From Acidobacteriota bacterium (GTDB taxonomy: Bacteria > Acidobacteriota > Thermoanaerobaculia > Multivoradales > J023): 64,000 nucleotides of DNA. Below, piece after piece: positions 56,667-64,000 of this stretch. The position numbers and the translations under genes were made by a program. Under the pieces are notes generated by a model that saw only the letters and a program-made list of their open reading frames with translations, had not been told where the DNA came from and searched no databases. Numbering within the stretch: the first letter of the stretch is position 1; every line of letters starts with the position of its first letter. The stretch is from positions 248,001-312,000 of the forward strand of contig JAJCXR010000004.1 of assembly GCA_029263315.1 (NCBI GenBank), given 5' to 3'.

Positions 56667-58034
56667 TCAGGGTGAGTCCGTCAAAATCTGCCGACACGCT
56701 TCCATGCTGCTGACCCGCAGCTCGAGCTCCCGGCACAGCCGCTGTGCTCCGGCGAGATCTCCGGAGACCTGGAGAAGCTGTGCCAAGGCGAGGGTCGCAT
56801 CGGGGTGCAGGGGAGCATAAGCGAGCACCCGGCGATACCAAGTCTCCGCTTCTTGCGGCTGGTCCAAGGACTCATGGAGCTCACCGATGACGACGCCGAG
56901 CGCCGCATGCCAGGGCCGTACGCGGGGGGCCTGCTGGTCGTAAACTCGGCCCATGGCGGCGTAGGCGCGCTCGAAATGGTCCAGAGCGGCCTTGCGGTCG
57001 CCTTGGATCTGCTGGAGATCGCCGAGGTTGATCAAAGCGCCCCAGGCATCAGAGTCGATGGTGATGGCGCGGCGGTAGGATGCCGTGGCCAGCTCAGGCT
57101 CGCCCATGGCCGAGTGGACGAAGCCTAGTGCCTTGTGGGCCTCGGCGTCGTCCGGCGTCAAGCTGACGGCTCGCTGGGCTAGGGCCAAAGCCCGCTGCAA
57201 ACGCTGCCGGGAAGTCTCGGTTTGGGTTTGACCCCGACCCAGCGCTTGGCCGAGGGCGCTGGGCTCCAGTTGTTGCCAGTCCGTCCCTTCCTGCCAGCGG
57301 ATGACTTTCTGCACCAGGGCGTTGGCTAGACCCGATTGCGCCGCTGCGAGATCGGGAGAGTCGGCGATCAGACGCTCATAGAGCGCGATGGCTGATTCGT
57401 TGTCGGCCCGGGTGAATTGGAAATAAAAGTCATGGGCCCTGTCCAGCAGCAGGTGCGCTTGCTTTGGTGTGGGAGGGGAGCTGCCCTGGGACGCATCTGG
57501 GCTGGTGGTGCCCTCGTCGCGCAGAAGCAGGACAGCCAGCAAGAGAGCCAGGAAGATACCGCCAACCAGCCAGGCGAGGGTCGCAGGACGCCGGGAGCGC
57601 GGTGCTTCCGAAGGTACTGCCGATCGAAGGACCGACTCGGGAGCACCGCCGCTTGTGGCTGGAACCACCGACTCCTCGCCCGCTGGAGCGGTCATATCGA
57701 GAAGGCGGGTCGGAGCGATCAGGCGGTAGCCCCGTTTGGGTACCGTCGCGATGAAGCTCGGCGCCTTGGGATCATCGCCCAGGGCCTTGCGCAATTTCGA
57801 CACACAGCGGGACAGCGCTTCGTCACCCACCACGACGTCCGGCCACAGGATGTCGAAGATGGTTTCTCTAGGCACCACCTGATTGGGTGTGGACGCGAGC
57901 AACCACAATAAGTCGGCTACCTTGGGCTCCATGCGCCGGACTTCGTTGTGCTGTGACAACGTGCCGGTGGTCGGCTCCAGGTGCCATGGGCCGACGGTCA
58001 GGTCGGAGCGGTCAGTGATGGGGGGTAGAGTCAT
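56667..58034 (-). CDS. CadC/ToxR-like wHTH-TM-TPR regulator
   Basis: I chose start ATG 58034 (MTLPPITDRSDLTVG). The longer frame from 58124 adds repetitive, non-protein-like sequence. The 455-aa product begins with an OmpR/CadC-type winged helix (VGPWHLEPTTGTL, EPKVADLLWLLAS, VSKLRKALGDDP, ATVPKRGYRL), then a linker, one membrane helix (LAWLVGGIFLALLLAVLLL, about 185-203) and a periplasmic TPR region (AHKALGFVHSAMGEPELATA, YRRVLAYAPLHPDATLALAQ). Such proteins sense envelope signals and control genes directly from the membrane. The gene faces the R-body operon end-to-end with 74 bp between them, so it is the natural candidate regulator of that operon, which is inference. Confidence 0.85.
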   Translation of the reverse strand: MTLPPITDRSDLTVGPWHLEPTTGTLSQHNEVRRMEPKVADLLWLLASTPNQVVPRETIFDILWPDVVVGDEALSRCVSKLRKALGDDPKAPSFIATVPKRGYRLIAPTRLLDMTAPAGEESVVPATSGGAPESVLRSAVPSEAPRSRRPATLAWLVGGIFLALLLAVLLLRDEGTTSPDASQGSSPPTPKQAHLLLDRAHDFYFQFTRADNESAIALYERLIADSPDLAAAQSGLANALVQKVIRWQEGTDWQQLEPSALGQALGRGQTQTETSRQRLQRALALAQRAVSLTPDDAEAHKALGFVHSAMGEPELATASYRRAITIDSDAWGALINLGDLQQIQGDRKAALDHFERAYAAMGRVYDQQAPRVRPWHAALGVVIGELHESLDQPQEAETWYRRVLAYAPLHPDATLALAQLLQVSGDLAGAQRLCRELELRVSSMEACRQILTDSP

Positions 58035-58391
58035 GGGGTCAAGGCTTGGGGTCCAAGGACATGGGATATAGAGGCATGGGGTCCTAGAGTCGTGGGATCT
58101 TAGAATCAGCACCTTCGGAGACAAAGACCTCGGTCAGGTTTTGGTCAGGAAAAAGGGAGGTCGACGCCATGGCCCTGCCTTCTTTGGACGGAGACACTGG
58201 GCACGAGCTTGGGCATGGCCCCGCACCGGTCCTTGCCCGGTGCCTTGCAACGTCCCGGTCTTCACGGGCTCATTCAACCATCGTTTTTGTTTCAAACCTA
58301 GGCCTTGCGGGAATGGAGGGGGAACTGTCCCCCTCGAGCCTTTCCTGCAAACAGTGCCTTCGTCGAGGGGCGAAGGCAGGAGCTGATCACC
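58035..58391. other. Divergent intergenic region with CATGGG-type repeats
   Basis: This space lies between two divergent genes and should hold both promoters. Close to the regulator start there are imperfect repeats (CATGGGGTC at 58032 and 58074, with CATGGGATA and CGTGGGATC between and after), which look like decayed duplications of the start region. The rest is GC-rich with no credible gene, RNA or strong hairpin. AGGAG at 58378-58382 belongs to the S41 gene. Confidence 0.5.
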
Positions 58392-59987
58392 ATGAACCAC
58401 AATCCCAGGACTGCTCTGTCTCCCATTCGAAATCGTCGTTACCTCCATATGTCGTGGGTCTGCCAGGCCCTTCTGGTTGTCTCCATCGGTTGCACGGCCC
58501 ACCATCGCGCCACCGATTTTCTTGTGGCGCCGGAGGTGATTCGTGCCGACTTCCGGGAGCTCTACAGCCGAATCCAGGCGGCCCATTTTGATCTCTTTGT
58601 GCACGTGCCAAAAGCGGACTTTGACGCCGAATTCAAGAGGACCCTGGCTGAGCTGGATCGGCCAATGAGCTTGGACGAGATCCGAGTACGCTTCCAGCAA
58701 TTCCTGGCTTTCGGTCGGGTCGGACATTCGCGTATCGAGTTTCCTTCCGAAGCCTATGCTCGATTCCGAGCTGAGGGTGGCAAAGCGGTCGCCCTTTGGC
58801 CGCGGGTGATCGACGGCCGGGTATACATCAGCGAAGACCACAGTGGCCTCAAAGAAGGTGGTCTCAATAAAGGTGGTCTCAATGAAGGTGGTCTCAAAGC
58901 GGACGCTGGCCTCGATCGATCGCTGGTCGGATACGAAATCCTCGCCCTCAACGGCCTGCCGATCGATGCCTGGTTGCGTCGCTTGACGGCGCATATTTCG
59001 GCGGAGCAGCCAGAAATGGCCTACGCCCTTTTGGAATTTCGTTTTCCGCAACTCCTATGGCTAGAGCTGGGGTCCGTCGAGTCCGTCACCCTGCAGGTTC
59101 GGGATGGTCGGGGCAAGGTGGCATCACTGACGGTACCCACCAGGACCCGCGACGAGATCGAAGCGGCGGTGGCAAACGCAGGACCCGCCTTGGCCCTCGA
59201 TTGGGTCAGCCGGCAAGCCAAGATTGTGGAGTCGTCGCAAGCGGGGCCCATCGCCTATCTTCGTCCCGGTCCTTTCTATGAGCCGAGCAATGGGGAAGAT
59301 CCCTTTGACAGCGGCTTGTTTCGACAGTTCATCGACGACGCTTTTAAGTCTTTCCTGGAGGCGGAAGCCCAATCCTTGCTCATCGATTTGCGGGACAGCC
59401 CGGGGGGCGACAGTTCCTTCAGCGATCTGATGGTCGCCTGGTTTGCCGATCAACCCTTTCGTTTCTGCGCCGACTTTCGAGTCAAAGTCAGCGAGGAGAC
59501 CACGGCGAGCAATCAGAAGAGGGTCGACGTGCGGCCAGGGGACAAGGACAATATGTCGTACCGCTACGCCCAGATATTCGACCAACATGCCCCCGGTGAC
59601 ATCGTTTCGATCGCCATGCCTGAGGCTAGACCCCGCGATGACCGCCGCTTCCTGGGCAAGGTTTACTTGTTGGTCAATCGCCACTCCTTCTCCAATACCG
59701 TCAACGTGGCGGCGCTGGTTCAAGACTACGGCTTTGGTATGGTGCTCGGCGAGCCCACCACCGATCTGGCCACCACCTATGGCGCCATGGAGCAATTCAC
59801 CCTCAGCCGGACGGCGATCGAGGTGGGTTATCCAAAGGCGTACATCATCCGCCCAAACGGTGACCAGACGATCGCCGGTGTAACACCGGACGTGGAGATC
59901 GAGACGCCGCTATTTCAAGGCCCCGAGGACCCGGTGTTGCAAGAGGCGGTGCGTCACATCGAAGGGGTGGCGGCGTCGGCCGGGTGA
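58392..59987 (+). CDS. S41-family (C-terminal processing type) peptidase
   Basis: This is a 531-aa protein. ATG 58392 follows AGGAG. The frame is open upstream to 58305 but has no site there. The N-terminus is a signal sequence with a weak lipobox (VVSIGC), so it may be a lipoprotein. The catalytic region has LLIDLRDSPGGDSSFSDL, a standard S41 core, and NRHSFSNTVNVAALVQDYG, where the Ser near residue 433 is the likely nucleophile. It is followed by LGEPTTDLATTYG and a TPDVEIETP ending. A four-copy 15-bp repeat gives GGLNKGGLNEGGL around residue 155, probably a flexible surface loop. It is divergent from the CadC-like gene. The substrate is unknown. Confidence 0.88.
   Translation: MNHNPRTALSPIRNRRYLHMSWVCQALLVVSIGCTAHHRATDFLVAPEVIRADFRELYSRIQAAHFDLFVHVPKADFDAEFKRTLAELDRPMSLDEIRVRFQQFLAFGRVGHSRIEFPSEAYARFRAEGGKAVALWPRVIDGRVYISEDHSGLKEGGLNKGGLNEGGLKADAGLDRSLVGYEILALNGLPIDAWLRRLTAHISAEQPEMAYALLEFRFPQLLWLELGSVESVTLQVRDGRGKVASLTVPTRTRDEIEAAVANAGPALALDWVSRQAKIVESSQAGPIAYLRPGPFYEPSNGEDPFDSGLFRQFIDDAFKSFLEAEAQSLLIDLRDSPGGDSSFSDLMVAWFADQPFRFCADFRVKVSEETTASNQKRVDVRPGDKDNMSYRYAQIFDQHAPGDIVSIAMPEARPRDDRRFLGKVYLLVNRHSFSNTVNVAALVQDYGFGMVLGEPTTDLATTYGAMEQFTLSRTAIEVGYPKAYIIRPNGDQTIAGVTPDVEIETPLFQGPEDPVLQEAVRHIEGVAASAG
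58843..58902 (+). repeat. Four tandem 15-bp units inside the S41 gene
   Basis: Units of the form GTGGYCTCAA followed by five variable bases repeat four times, giving a Gly-Gly-Leu-(Lys/Asn)-(Glu/Lys) repeat in the protein. The unit length keeps the reading frame when copy number changes. Confidence 0.85.
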
Positions 59988-60068
59988 GAGTTGTGTTGGT
60001 GACTCGTTCCCATGCCGACAGCCAAGTGGAGGAGCGTCCCCCCCCCCGGAACCGATTGCGGAAGGGAC

Positions 60069-61571
60069 CTATACTGGCGGTTCGGCTCGCATCGAGGGCA
60101 GAGATCGAAAGCGTTCTGCAACCCTCTGTAGGTCGGCAAAAAAGGCCTCTTCGACCTTCCGACGGGCGGCCGGATCAGGAATCCGCAAGATGGCCGACGG
60201 GTGATAGGTGACCATCGTCCAAGGGGCGTAGGCCGTCGGCCGAGGTTGGCCACGGTCGCGGCGGAGGCGGACTTCGCCCCCCAGCAGGGCCCGCGCCGCG
60301 GTGGCCCCGAGACCGACGACGATCTGTGGACGCAACAACGATAGCTCTTCTCGCAACCAGGGCCAGCAGGAGGAGACCTCGATCAAGCCCGGCGACTGAT
60401 GGATTCGGCGTTTCCCCTTTTGCTTGAACTTGAAGTGTTTGACGGTATTGGTCAAGTAGAGCTGTTGGCGGTCGAGCCCGGCGGCTTCGAGGGCACGGTC
60501 GAGGATCGCACCCGCGGGGCCGACAAACGGTCGTCCAAGCTGTTCTTCGACATCCCCCGGTTGCTCGCCGATGAGCACGGTGCTCGCCAGGTCGGGTCCT
60601 TCCCCCGGCACCGGCGCCGTGCCGTTCTCGCACAGGGCGCAGGCCCTGCATTGACGGAGGGCGCCGCCGAGGGACGCCAAGCTCGGCGACTGGGGAAAGG
60701 CCTCCCGCGCCGGCGGTCGCACCGGTTTGGCCACCATGGCATCGACCCGTCGCCGTGCGTCGAGCAGGAGCTCCGGGATCAACGACGCCTCCGGTAAGGT
60801 CGCCCAATGGCGCACCGGTAGCTCGGCTTTCATCGCCTTGACCTTGACCCGAGCCGGGTTGAAGATCGAAGCGTAGTAGGTGCGCCACAGGTCTTCCAGC
60901 TCGTCTTTGGCGGGCGCCGTCTCGCCGCGGGGTACACCTTGCCCGAAGCGCAGCTCGTTGAGGTCCCAGCTGGCGGAGATGTCGGGTGTCAAGATCGTCC
61001 ACCGCTGATCGTTGAATCGTTCGACAAAAAACGGCGCCACCGCTTCGACGATGTGGTGGTCCGGCCGATGCCAGGCGATGAACCAAACCTCTCCGGCCTC
61101 GTTCTCGACCCGTCGAAATCTCACGAAGGCCTTCATCTTGTGTTGATCTCGGCTGACCGATTTGGCCATGCGCTGGAGCCGGAAGACATCGTCGTCGACG
61201 ATGATTTTCATCAACTGAGGCTCGCCGTGCAGCAGTCGCCACAGCACTCGGTAGAGCAAGGACCAACGGCTGGCATCGCGATGCCGGGCCACCTGCTGAG
61301 CTTTGGCCAGAAATGAGCGGGGCACGCTGGGGACGGCCGAGCCGTTGATCGTCGAGCCGGTGGTCCTGGTGCCGGTAGGCGAGAGAGGGCCACCGGTGGA
61401 TCCCACCGCATCGAGCAGTGCCAGCTGGGTGGTTTCGCCGCGCGGCTGCCAGTCGACGGCCGACGGCGGCACAGCCTCGGCGATCAGGCGCCGGGAGATC
61501 TTGCGCCAGGCTTCGAAGGTGGGGTCGAATTCAATACGCCGGAGGGTCGACGTAGGTTGATCATCGGTCAC
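60069..61571 (-). CDS. udgX: DUF4130-UdgX uracil-DNA glycosylase fusion
   Basis: GTG 61571 gives MTDDQPTSTLRRIEF. GTG 61583 in frame is an alternative. The ~500-aa product has an N-terminal DUF4130 half (AFVRFRRVENEAGEVWFIAW, HRPDHHIVEAVAPFFVERF, TPDISASWDLNEL) and a C-terminal family-4/5-like uracil-DNA glycosylase: iron-sulphur Cys cluster CRACALC plus SSCWPW, active-site GEQPGDVEEQLGRPFVGPAG, the UdgX-specific loop KRRIHQSP and motif HPSAIL. UdgX proteins bind uracil in DNA very tightly, forming a covalent link through the His of the KRRIH loop. The partner radical SAM gene lies upstream on the same strand, a known genomic pairing. Its role is in DNA repair of deaminated cytosine. Confidence 0.9.
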   Translation of the reverse strand: MTDDQPTSTLRRIEFDPTFEAWRKISRRLIAEAVPPSAVDWQPRGETTQLALLDAVGSTGGPLSPTGTRTTGSTINGSAVPSVPRSFLAKAQQVARHRDASRWSLLYRVLWRLLHGEPQLMKIIVDDDVFRLQRMAKSVSRDQHKMKAFVRFRRVENEAGEVWFIAWHRPDHHIVEAVAPFFVERFNDQRWTILTPDISASWDLNELRFGQGVPRGETAPAKDELEDLWRTYYASIFNPARVKVKAMKAELPVRHWATLPEASLIPELLLDARRRVDAMVAKPVRPPAREAFPQSPSLASLGGALRQCRACALCENGTAPVPGEGPDLASTVLIGEQPGDVEEQLGRPFVGPAGAILDRALEAAGLDRQQLYLTNTVKHFKFKQKGKRRIHQSPGLIEVSSCWPWLREELSLLRPQIVVGLGATAARALLGGEVRLRRDRGQPRPTAYAPWTMVTYHPSAILRIPDPAARRKVEEAFFADLQRVAERFRSLPSMRAEPPV

Positions 61572-61767
61572 GGCTAAGCACACCTTTCCGGAAATACGGT
61601 GACGTATCGAGAGCCCCGAGGCGCCGCGTCCGCAAGGCTTGCGAGCGAGGCATAGTGGGGCTCTGTTGCAGCGAGCCTAACGCCGCGGAGGTGGATGCAT
61701 CGGCGCTCGAATACCAGCGCTTTTTTGAAAAGGTGTACTAAGGCTCGTTGGTTCGGCGTCCGAGCTC

Positions 61768-63360
61768 TCAGAGCTCGCCGGTGATCGACGACCGGTCGCT
61801 GAGCCCGACGGTCGCCGGGGCTGCCGGGGTTGCGGGCCGAGGCCTCGATATCGGCTCCAGTGTCGGATCCGGTACCGGCTCCGGCATTGGGAAGCCGCGT
61901 CCGGAGGCCGGGGCGTTGGCTTCGAAGAGGTTGAGCTGGCGACCACCGCCCATCAGTCGAACCCGCAAATCGAAGGCGTCGAGGGTAAAGACCTCGGGAT
62001 TGCGGTCGGCGGTGACGATAAACGGAAGCGCCCTCTTGAAAACGATGCCGATTTTGCGCAGGTCGGCGGTGGTCAAACGGTGCCAGCGGCGGACGGCCAG
62101 CAGCCGTTTGGCGCTGCGCACCCCGATGCCCGGGACGCGCAATAGCGCCGCACGGGAGGCCCGGTTGACGTCGACCGGGAAGAAATCACGATTCTCGAGG
62201 GCCCAGATGGTTTTCGGGTCCAAATCGAGGTCCAACCAAGGGCGACGGTCGTCCACCAACTCATCGGCCCGGAAACCGTAAAAACGCATCAGCCAATCGG
62301 CTTGGTAAAGCCGATGCTCGCGGACCAACGGTGGCGGCTGGCTTGGCAAGCGGGCATCGCCGAACGGAATGGGGCTGAAGGCCGAGTAGTAGATCCGTTT
62401 AAGGCCGTAGTCGCCGAAGAGTTGGGCGGCGGTGCTGAGGATCTTGGCGTCGTTGGTGTCGGTGGCGCCGACCACCATTTGTGTCGATTGACCGGCCGGG
62501 GCAAAGCGGGGGGCCCGGCGGCTTTGGCGCCGTTCGTAGCGGGCCTGTTGGCGCTTCTCGTGGATCTGACCCATCGTCGTTTCGATGGTCTGAAGCTGTT
62601 TCTCGGGCGCCAGCTGATCCAAATCCTGCTGCGTCGGCAATTCGATATTGGCGCTCAATCGATCGGCCCATCGCCCGGCCAGCTCGATGAGCTCGCGGCT
62701 CGCCCCGGGGACCGCCTTGAGATGAATATAGCCGTTGAAGTTGTGGTCGAGACGCAGCCGCCGTGCGACGTCGATCAGCTGCTCCATGGTGTAGTCGGGG
62801 CTCTGCACAATGCCGGAGCTGAGAAACAGCCCCTCGACATAGTTACGGCGGTAGAAATCGATGAATAGATTGACGATTTCCTGCGGCCGAAAACGTGCTC
62901 GGCGGGTATCGCTCGAGGCTCGGTTGACGCAGAACTGGCAGTCGTAGATGCAGTAGTTGGTCAGCAGCACCTTGAACAGGGAGACACAGCGACCGTCCGG
63001 GGTGTAACTATGGCAAATTCCAACGCCATCGCTATGCCCGAGGGCTCCCTTTTTGCCCCCTCGCTTCAGGCCGCTGGAGGCGCAGGAGGCATCGTACTTG
63101 GCGGCGTCGGCGAGCACTGCCAGCTTGTCGCCGACGGTCCGTGCGGGTCGCAGGCCGGCAGAGCTCGCCGCCTCGGCCGCCGTGCTTTGGGCCGCCGTGG
63201 ATTCGGCCGCCGTGGATTCGGCCACCGTGGATTCAGTTGGCGGCGATTCTATGGGGGAGGCGGTCACCGCTTGGGCGGTGACCGCCGCAGGAGCGACGCC
63301 CGGGCTGGAGTCCGGCGACTCAGTTGGTGTTGTTTGCATGGCAGCTTTTATGGAGCTCAT
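61768..63360 (-). CDS. Putative DNA modification/repair radical SAM protein
   Basis: This is a 530-aa protein of the type known from UDG-linked loci (TIGR03916, from memory). A low-complexity Ser/Thr/Ala/Glu leader of ~70 residues precedes the core. The radical SAM cluster CIYDCQFC (CX3CX2C, about 133-140) follows VLLTNY. Later motifs include GLFLSSGIVQSPDYTM, GYIHLKAVPGAS and SANIELPTQQDL. A helix-hairpin-helix DNA-binding motif (LLRVPGIGVRSAKRLLAV) lies near 405-422, and a Pro-rich tail ends the chain. It is encoded just upstream of, and co-oriented with, udgX. The final codons sit in a small CGAGCTC/GAGCTCG hairpin that includes the stop. ATG 63339 is an alternative start. The reaction is unknown. 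Confidence 0.9.
   Translation of the reverse strand: MSSIKAAMQTTPTESPDSSPGVAPAAVTAQAVTASPIESPPTESTVAESTAAESTAAQSTAAEAASSAGLRPARTVGDKLAVLADAAKYDASCASSGLKRGGKKGALGHSDGVGICHSYTPDGRCVSLFKVLLTNYCIYDCQFCVNRASSDTRRARFRPQEIVNLFIDFYRRNYVEGLFLSSGIVQSPDYTMEQLIDVARRLRLDHNFNGYIHLKAVPGASRELIELAGRWADRLSANIELPTQQDLDQLAPEKQLQTIETTMGQIHEKRQQARYERRQSRRAPRFAPAGQSTQMVVGATDTNDAKILSTAAQLFGDYGLKRIYYSAFSPIPFGDARLPSQPPPLVREHRLYQADWLMRFYGFRADELVDDRRPWLDLDLDPKTIWALENRDFFPVDVNRASRAALLRVPGIGVRSAKRLLAVRRWHRLTTADLRKIGIVFKRALPFIVTADRNPEVFTLDAFDLRVRLMGGGRQLNLFEANAPASGRGFPMPEPVPDPTLEPISRPRPATPAAPATVGLSDRSSITGEL
63176..63235 (-). repeat. Four tandem 15-bp units in the radical SAM leader
   Basis: Units such as GCCGCCGTGGATTCG repeat four times (63176-63190, 63191-63205, 63206-63220, 63221-63235) and encode an ESTAA-type repeat in the N-terminal leader. 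The frame is preserved whatever the copy number. It is the same unit length as the repeat in the S41 gene. Confidence 0.85.
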
Positions 63361-63389
63361 TGGGACCTAGGGTGTTCATTGGGCGAGGA

Positions 63390-63409
63390 GCGACGGCGTT
63401 CGCCGTCGC
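63390..63409. terminator. Short perfect hairpin between sigma factor and radical SAM genes
   Basis: GCGACGGC and GCCGTCGC form a perfect 8-bp stem around GTTC, 30 bp before the radical SAM start and downstream of the sigma factor stop. It could end the sigma factor transcript or lie in the leader of the radical SAM gene. Confidence 0.35.
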
Positions 63410-63540
63410 AATGAGATCCCGATCCTATTAGAAGCGGTAATACGGCGCAAGTTGTCTTGCATGGGGCAAGCTAGTGGCACTTGAATCAGCCCAGGATGGA
63501 ACCAGCGAGACGGGCTCGATCAGGTGGCAGGTGTCGTTCT

Positions 63541-64000
63541 CTAATGGCCTATGCGGGCCAGTTTTTCTTCCAGCAATAGCCGCTCATGGGGCGCCACGGC
63601 GGCGGCCAGGGCTGTCGAGTAGGCTTTTTTTGCCGCGCCCTCGTCCGAGCTGAGCTCGTGCAGGCGTCCCACCGCGCAGTCGAGCAGGAAGTAGTGGCGC
63701 ATCTCCGGATGGTTGCGAATCGACTCGAGCTCCGCCAAGGCGGTGTCGACTTCGCCGCCTTCCCCTCGGGCGATGGCTCGGTTGAGGATGTAAAGGGGCG
63801 ACGGGTGGAGCGCCAACAGGCGATCGTAAAACGCCACGATGCGCTGCCAATCGGTGGTTTCCAGGCTGGCGGCCCGGCAGTGGGTGAGGGCGATGGCGGC
63901 CTCCAGGTGGAAGCGCGAGGGCTGAGGGGTTTTCGACCGTTCGAGCCAGACGGCGGCCATGCCGATCAACCGACGGTCCCAGCGGGATCGATCTTGCTCG
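63541..64000 (-). CDS. ECF sigma factor, DUF6596-type C-terminal part (5' end outside window)
   Basis: The minus-strand frame is open to the right edge (it reads EQDRSRWDRRLIGMAAVWL), so ATG 63969 is internal and the gene is partial. The visible ~152 residues are the TPR-like extension of ECF42-type sigma factors: FHLEAAIALTHCRAASLETTD, IVAFYDRLLALHPSPLYILN, AIARGEGG, HYFLLDCAVGRLHEL, AYSTALAAAVAPHERLLLEE. The sigma-2 and sigma-4 regions would lie outside the window. Such sigma factors are commonly linked to YCII-domain (DGPF) proteins. No such gene is visible here, and any would lie to the right. Confidence 0.85.
   Translation of the reverse strand, partial: EQDRSRWDRRLIGMAAVWLERSKTPQPSRFHLEAAIALTHCRAASLETTDWQRIVAFYDRLLALHPSPLYILNRAIARGEGGEVDTALAELESIRNHPEMRHYFLLDCAVGRLHELSSDEGAAKKAYSTALAAAVAPHERLLLEEKLARIGH

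Noticed and set aside
58141..58591. Small plus-strand ORFs upstream of and across the S41 start
   Set aside because: They have no ribosome-binding site, an Arg/Pro/Gly-rich translation, and overlap with the well-supported S41 gene in another frame.

Overview
This window is GC-rich bacterial DNA from a Gram-negative-type cell: there are many Sec signal peptides, lipoboxes, a CadC-like membrane regulator, an ECF sigma factor and R-body genes. The mixture of enormous secreted Ig/thrombospondin-type-3 proteins, a C-terminal GFESGD..WS motif and a DUF4136 protein reminds me of Acidobacteriota (Thermoanaerobaculia-like). That placement is inference from memory; there is no rRNA or marker gene here to prove it, and I see no tRNA or rRNA gene.

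Region 1 (1-19566) holds a tandem array of three giant secreted paralogues (the first cut by the window edge). They share, where visible, an adhesin-like stem, a CarboxypepD_reg-like domain, a conserved FSFDHD..EFV block, an eight-cysteine module and a PKD-like domain, and then end in unrelated C-terminal tips. The third tip looks like a peptidoglycan-binding plus lytic-transglycosylase (SLT-like) unit. Each giant gene is followed at once by a different small exported gene (HEAT-like protein, lipoprotein, 303-aa protein). Stem, variable tip and small exported partner together resemble the plan of a polymorphic effector/immunity locus. This is the best candidate for an undescribed system in the window.

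Region 2 (19736-37433) is one 5858-aa protein: carboxypeptidase-regulatory-like repeats, Ig domains, a von Willebrand A domain with an intact MIDAS, then TSP3 blocks alternating with a repeated ~220-aa unit and with propeller-like segments. It ends exactly where the 3' half of a DUF4160 gene begins, a probable deletion junction, followed by an intact DUF2442 gene.

Region 3 (37.7-51.9 kb) is an accessory patchwork that looks AT-richer in parts: a four-repeat DUF11-like secreted protein on the minus strand, two small membrane proteins, a small lectin-like protein, a three-gene operon (membrane protein, KAS III-like synthase, flavin monooxygenase) with a truncated divergent SRPBCC gene, a DUF4136 protein, a secreted BNR/Ycf48-like propeller, and a decayed NB-ARC/WD40 (STAND) gene whose 3' end has been fused tail-to-tail to the propeller gene.

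Region 4 (51.9-56.6 kb) holds a CHAT-domain protease and an M48 membrane metalloprotease upstream of the ruined STAND gene, divergent from a compact three-gene RebB-family (R-body) operon. A CadC-like wHTH-TM-TPR regulator converges on the R-body genes.

Region 5 (58-64 kb) contains an S41 peptidase, then on the minus strand a DUF4130-UdgX uracil-DNA glycosylase, its usual radical SAM partner, and the C-terminal part of an ECF sigma factor with a DUF6596-type extension that runs off the right edge.
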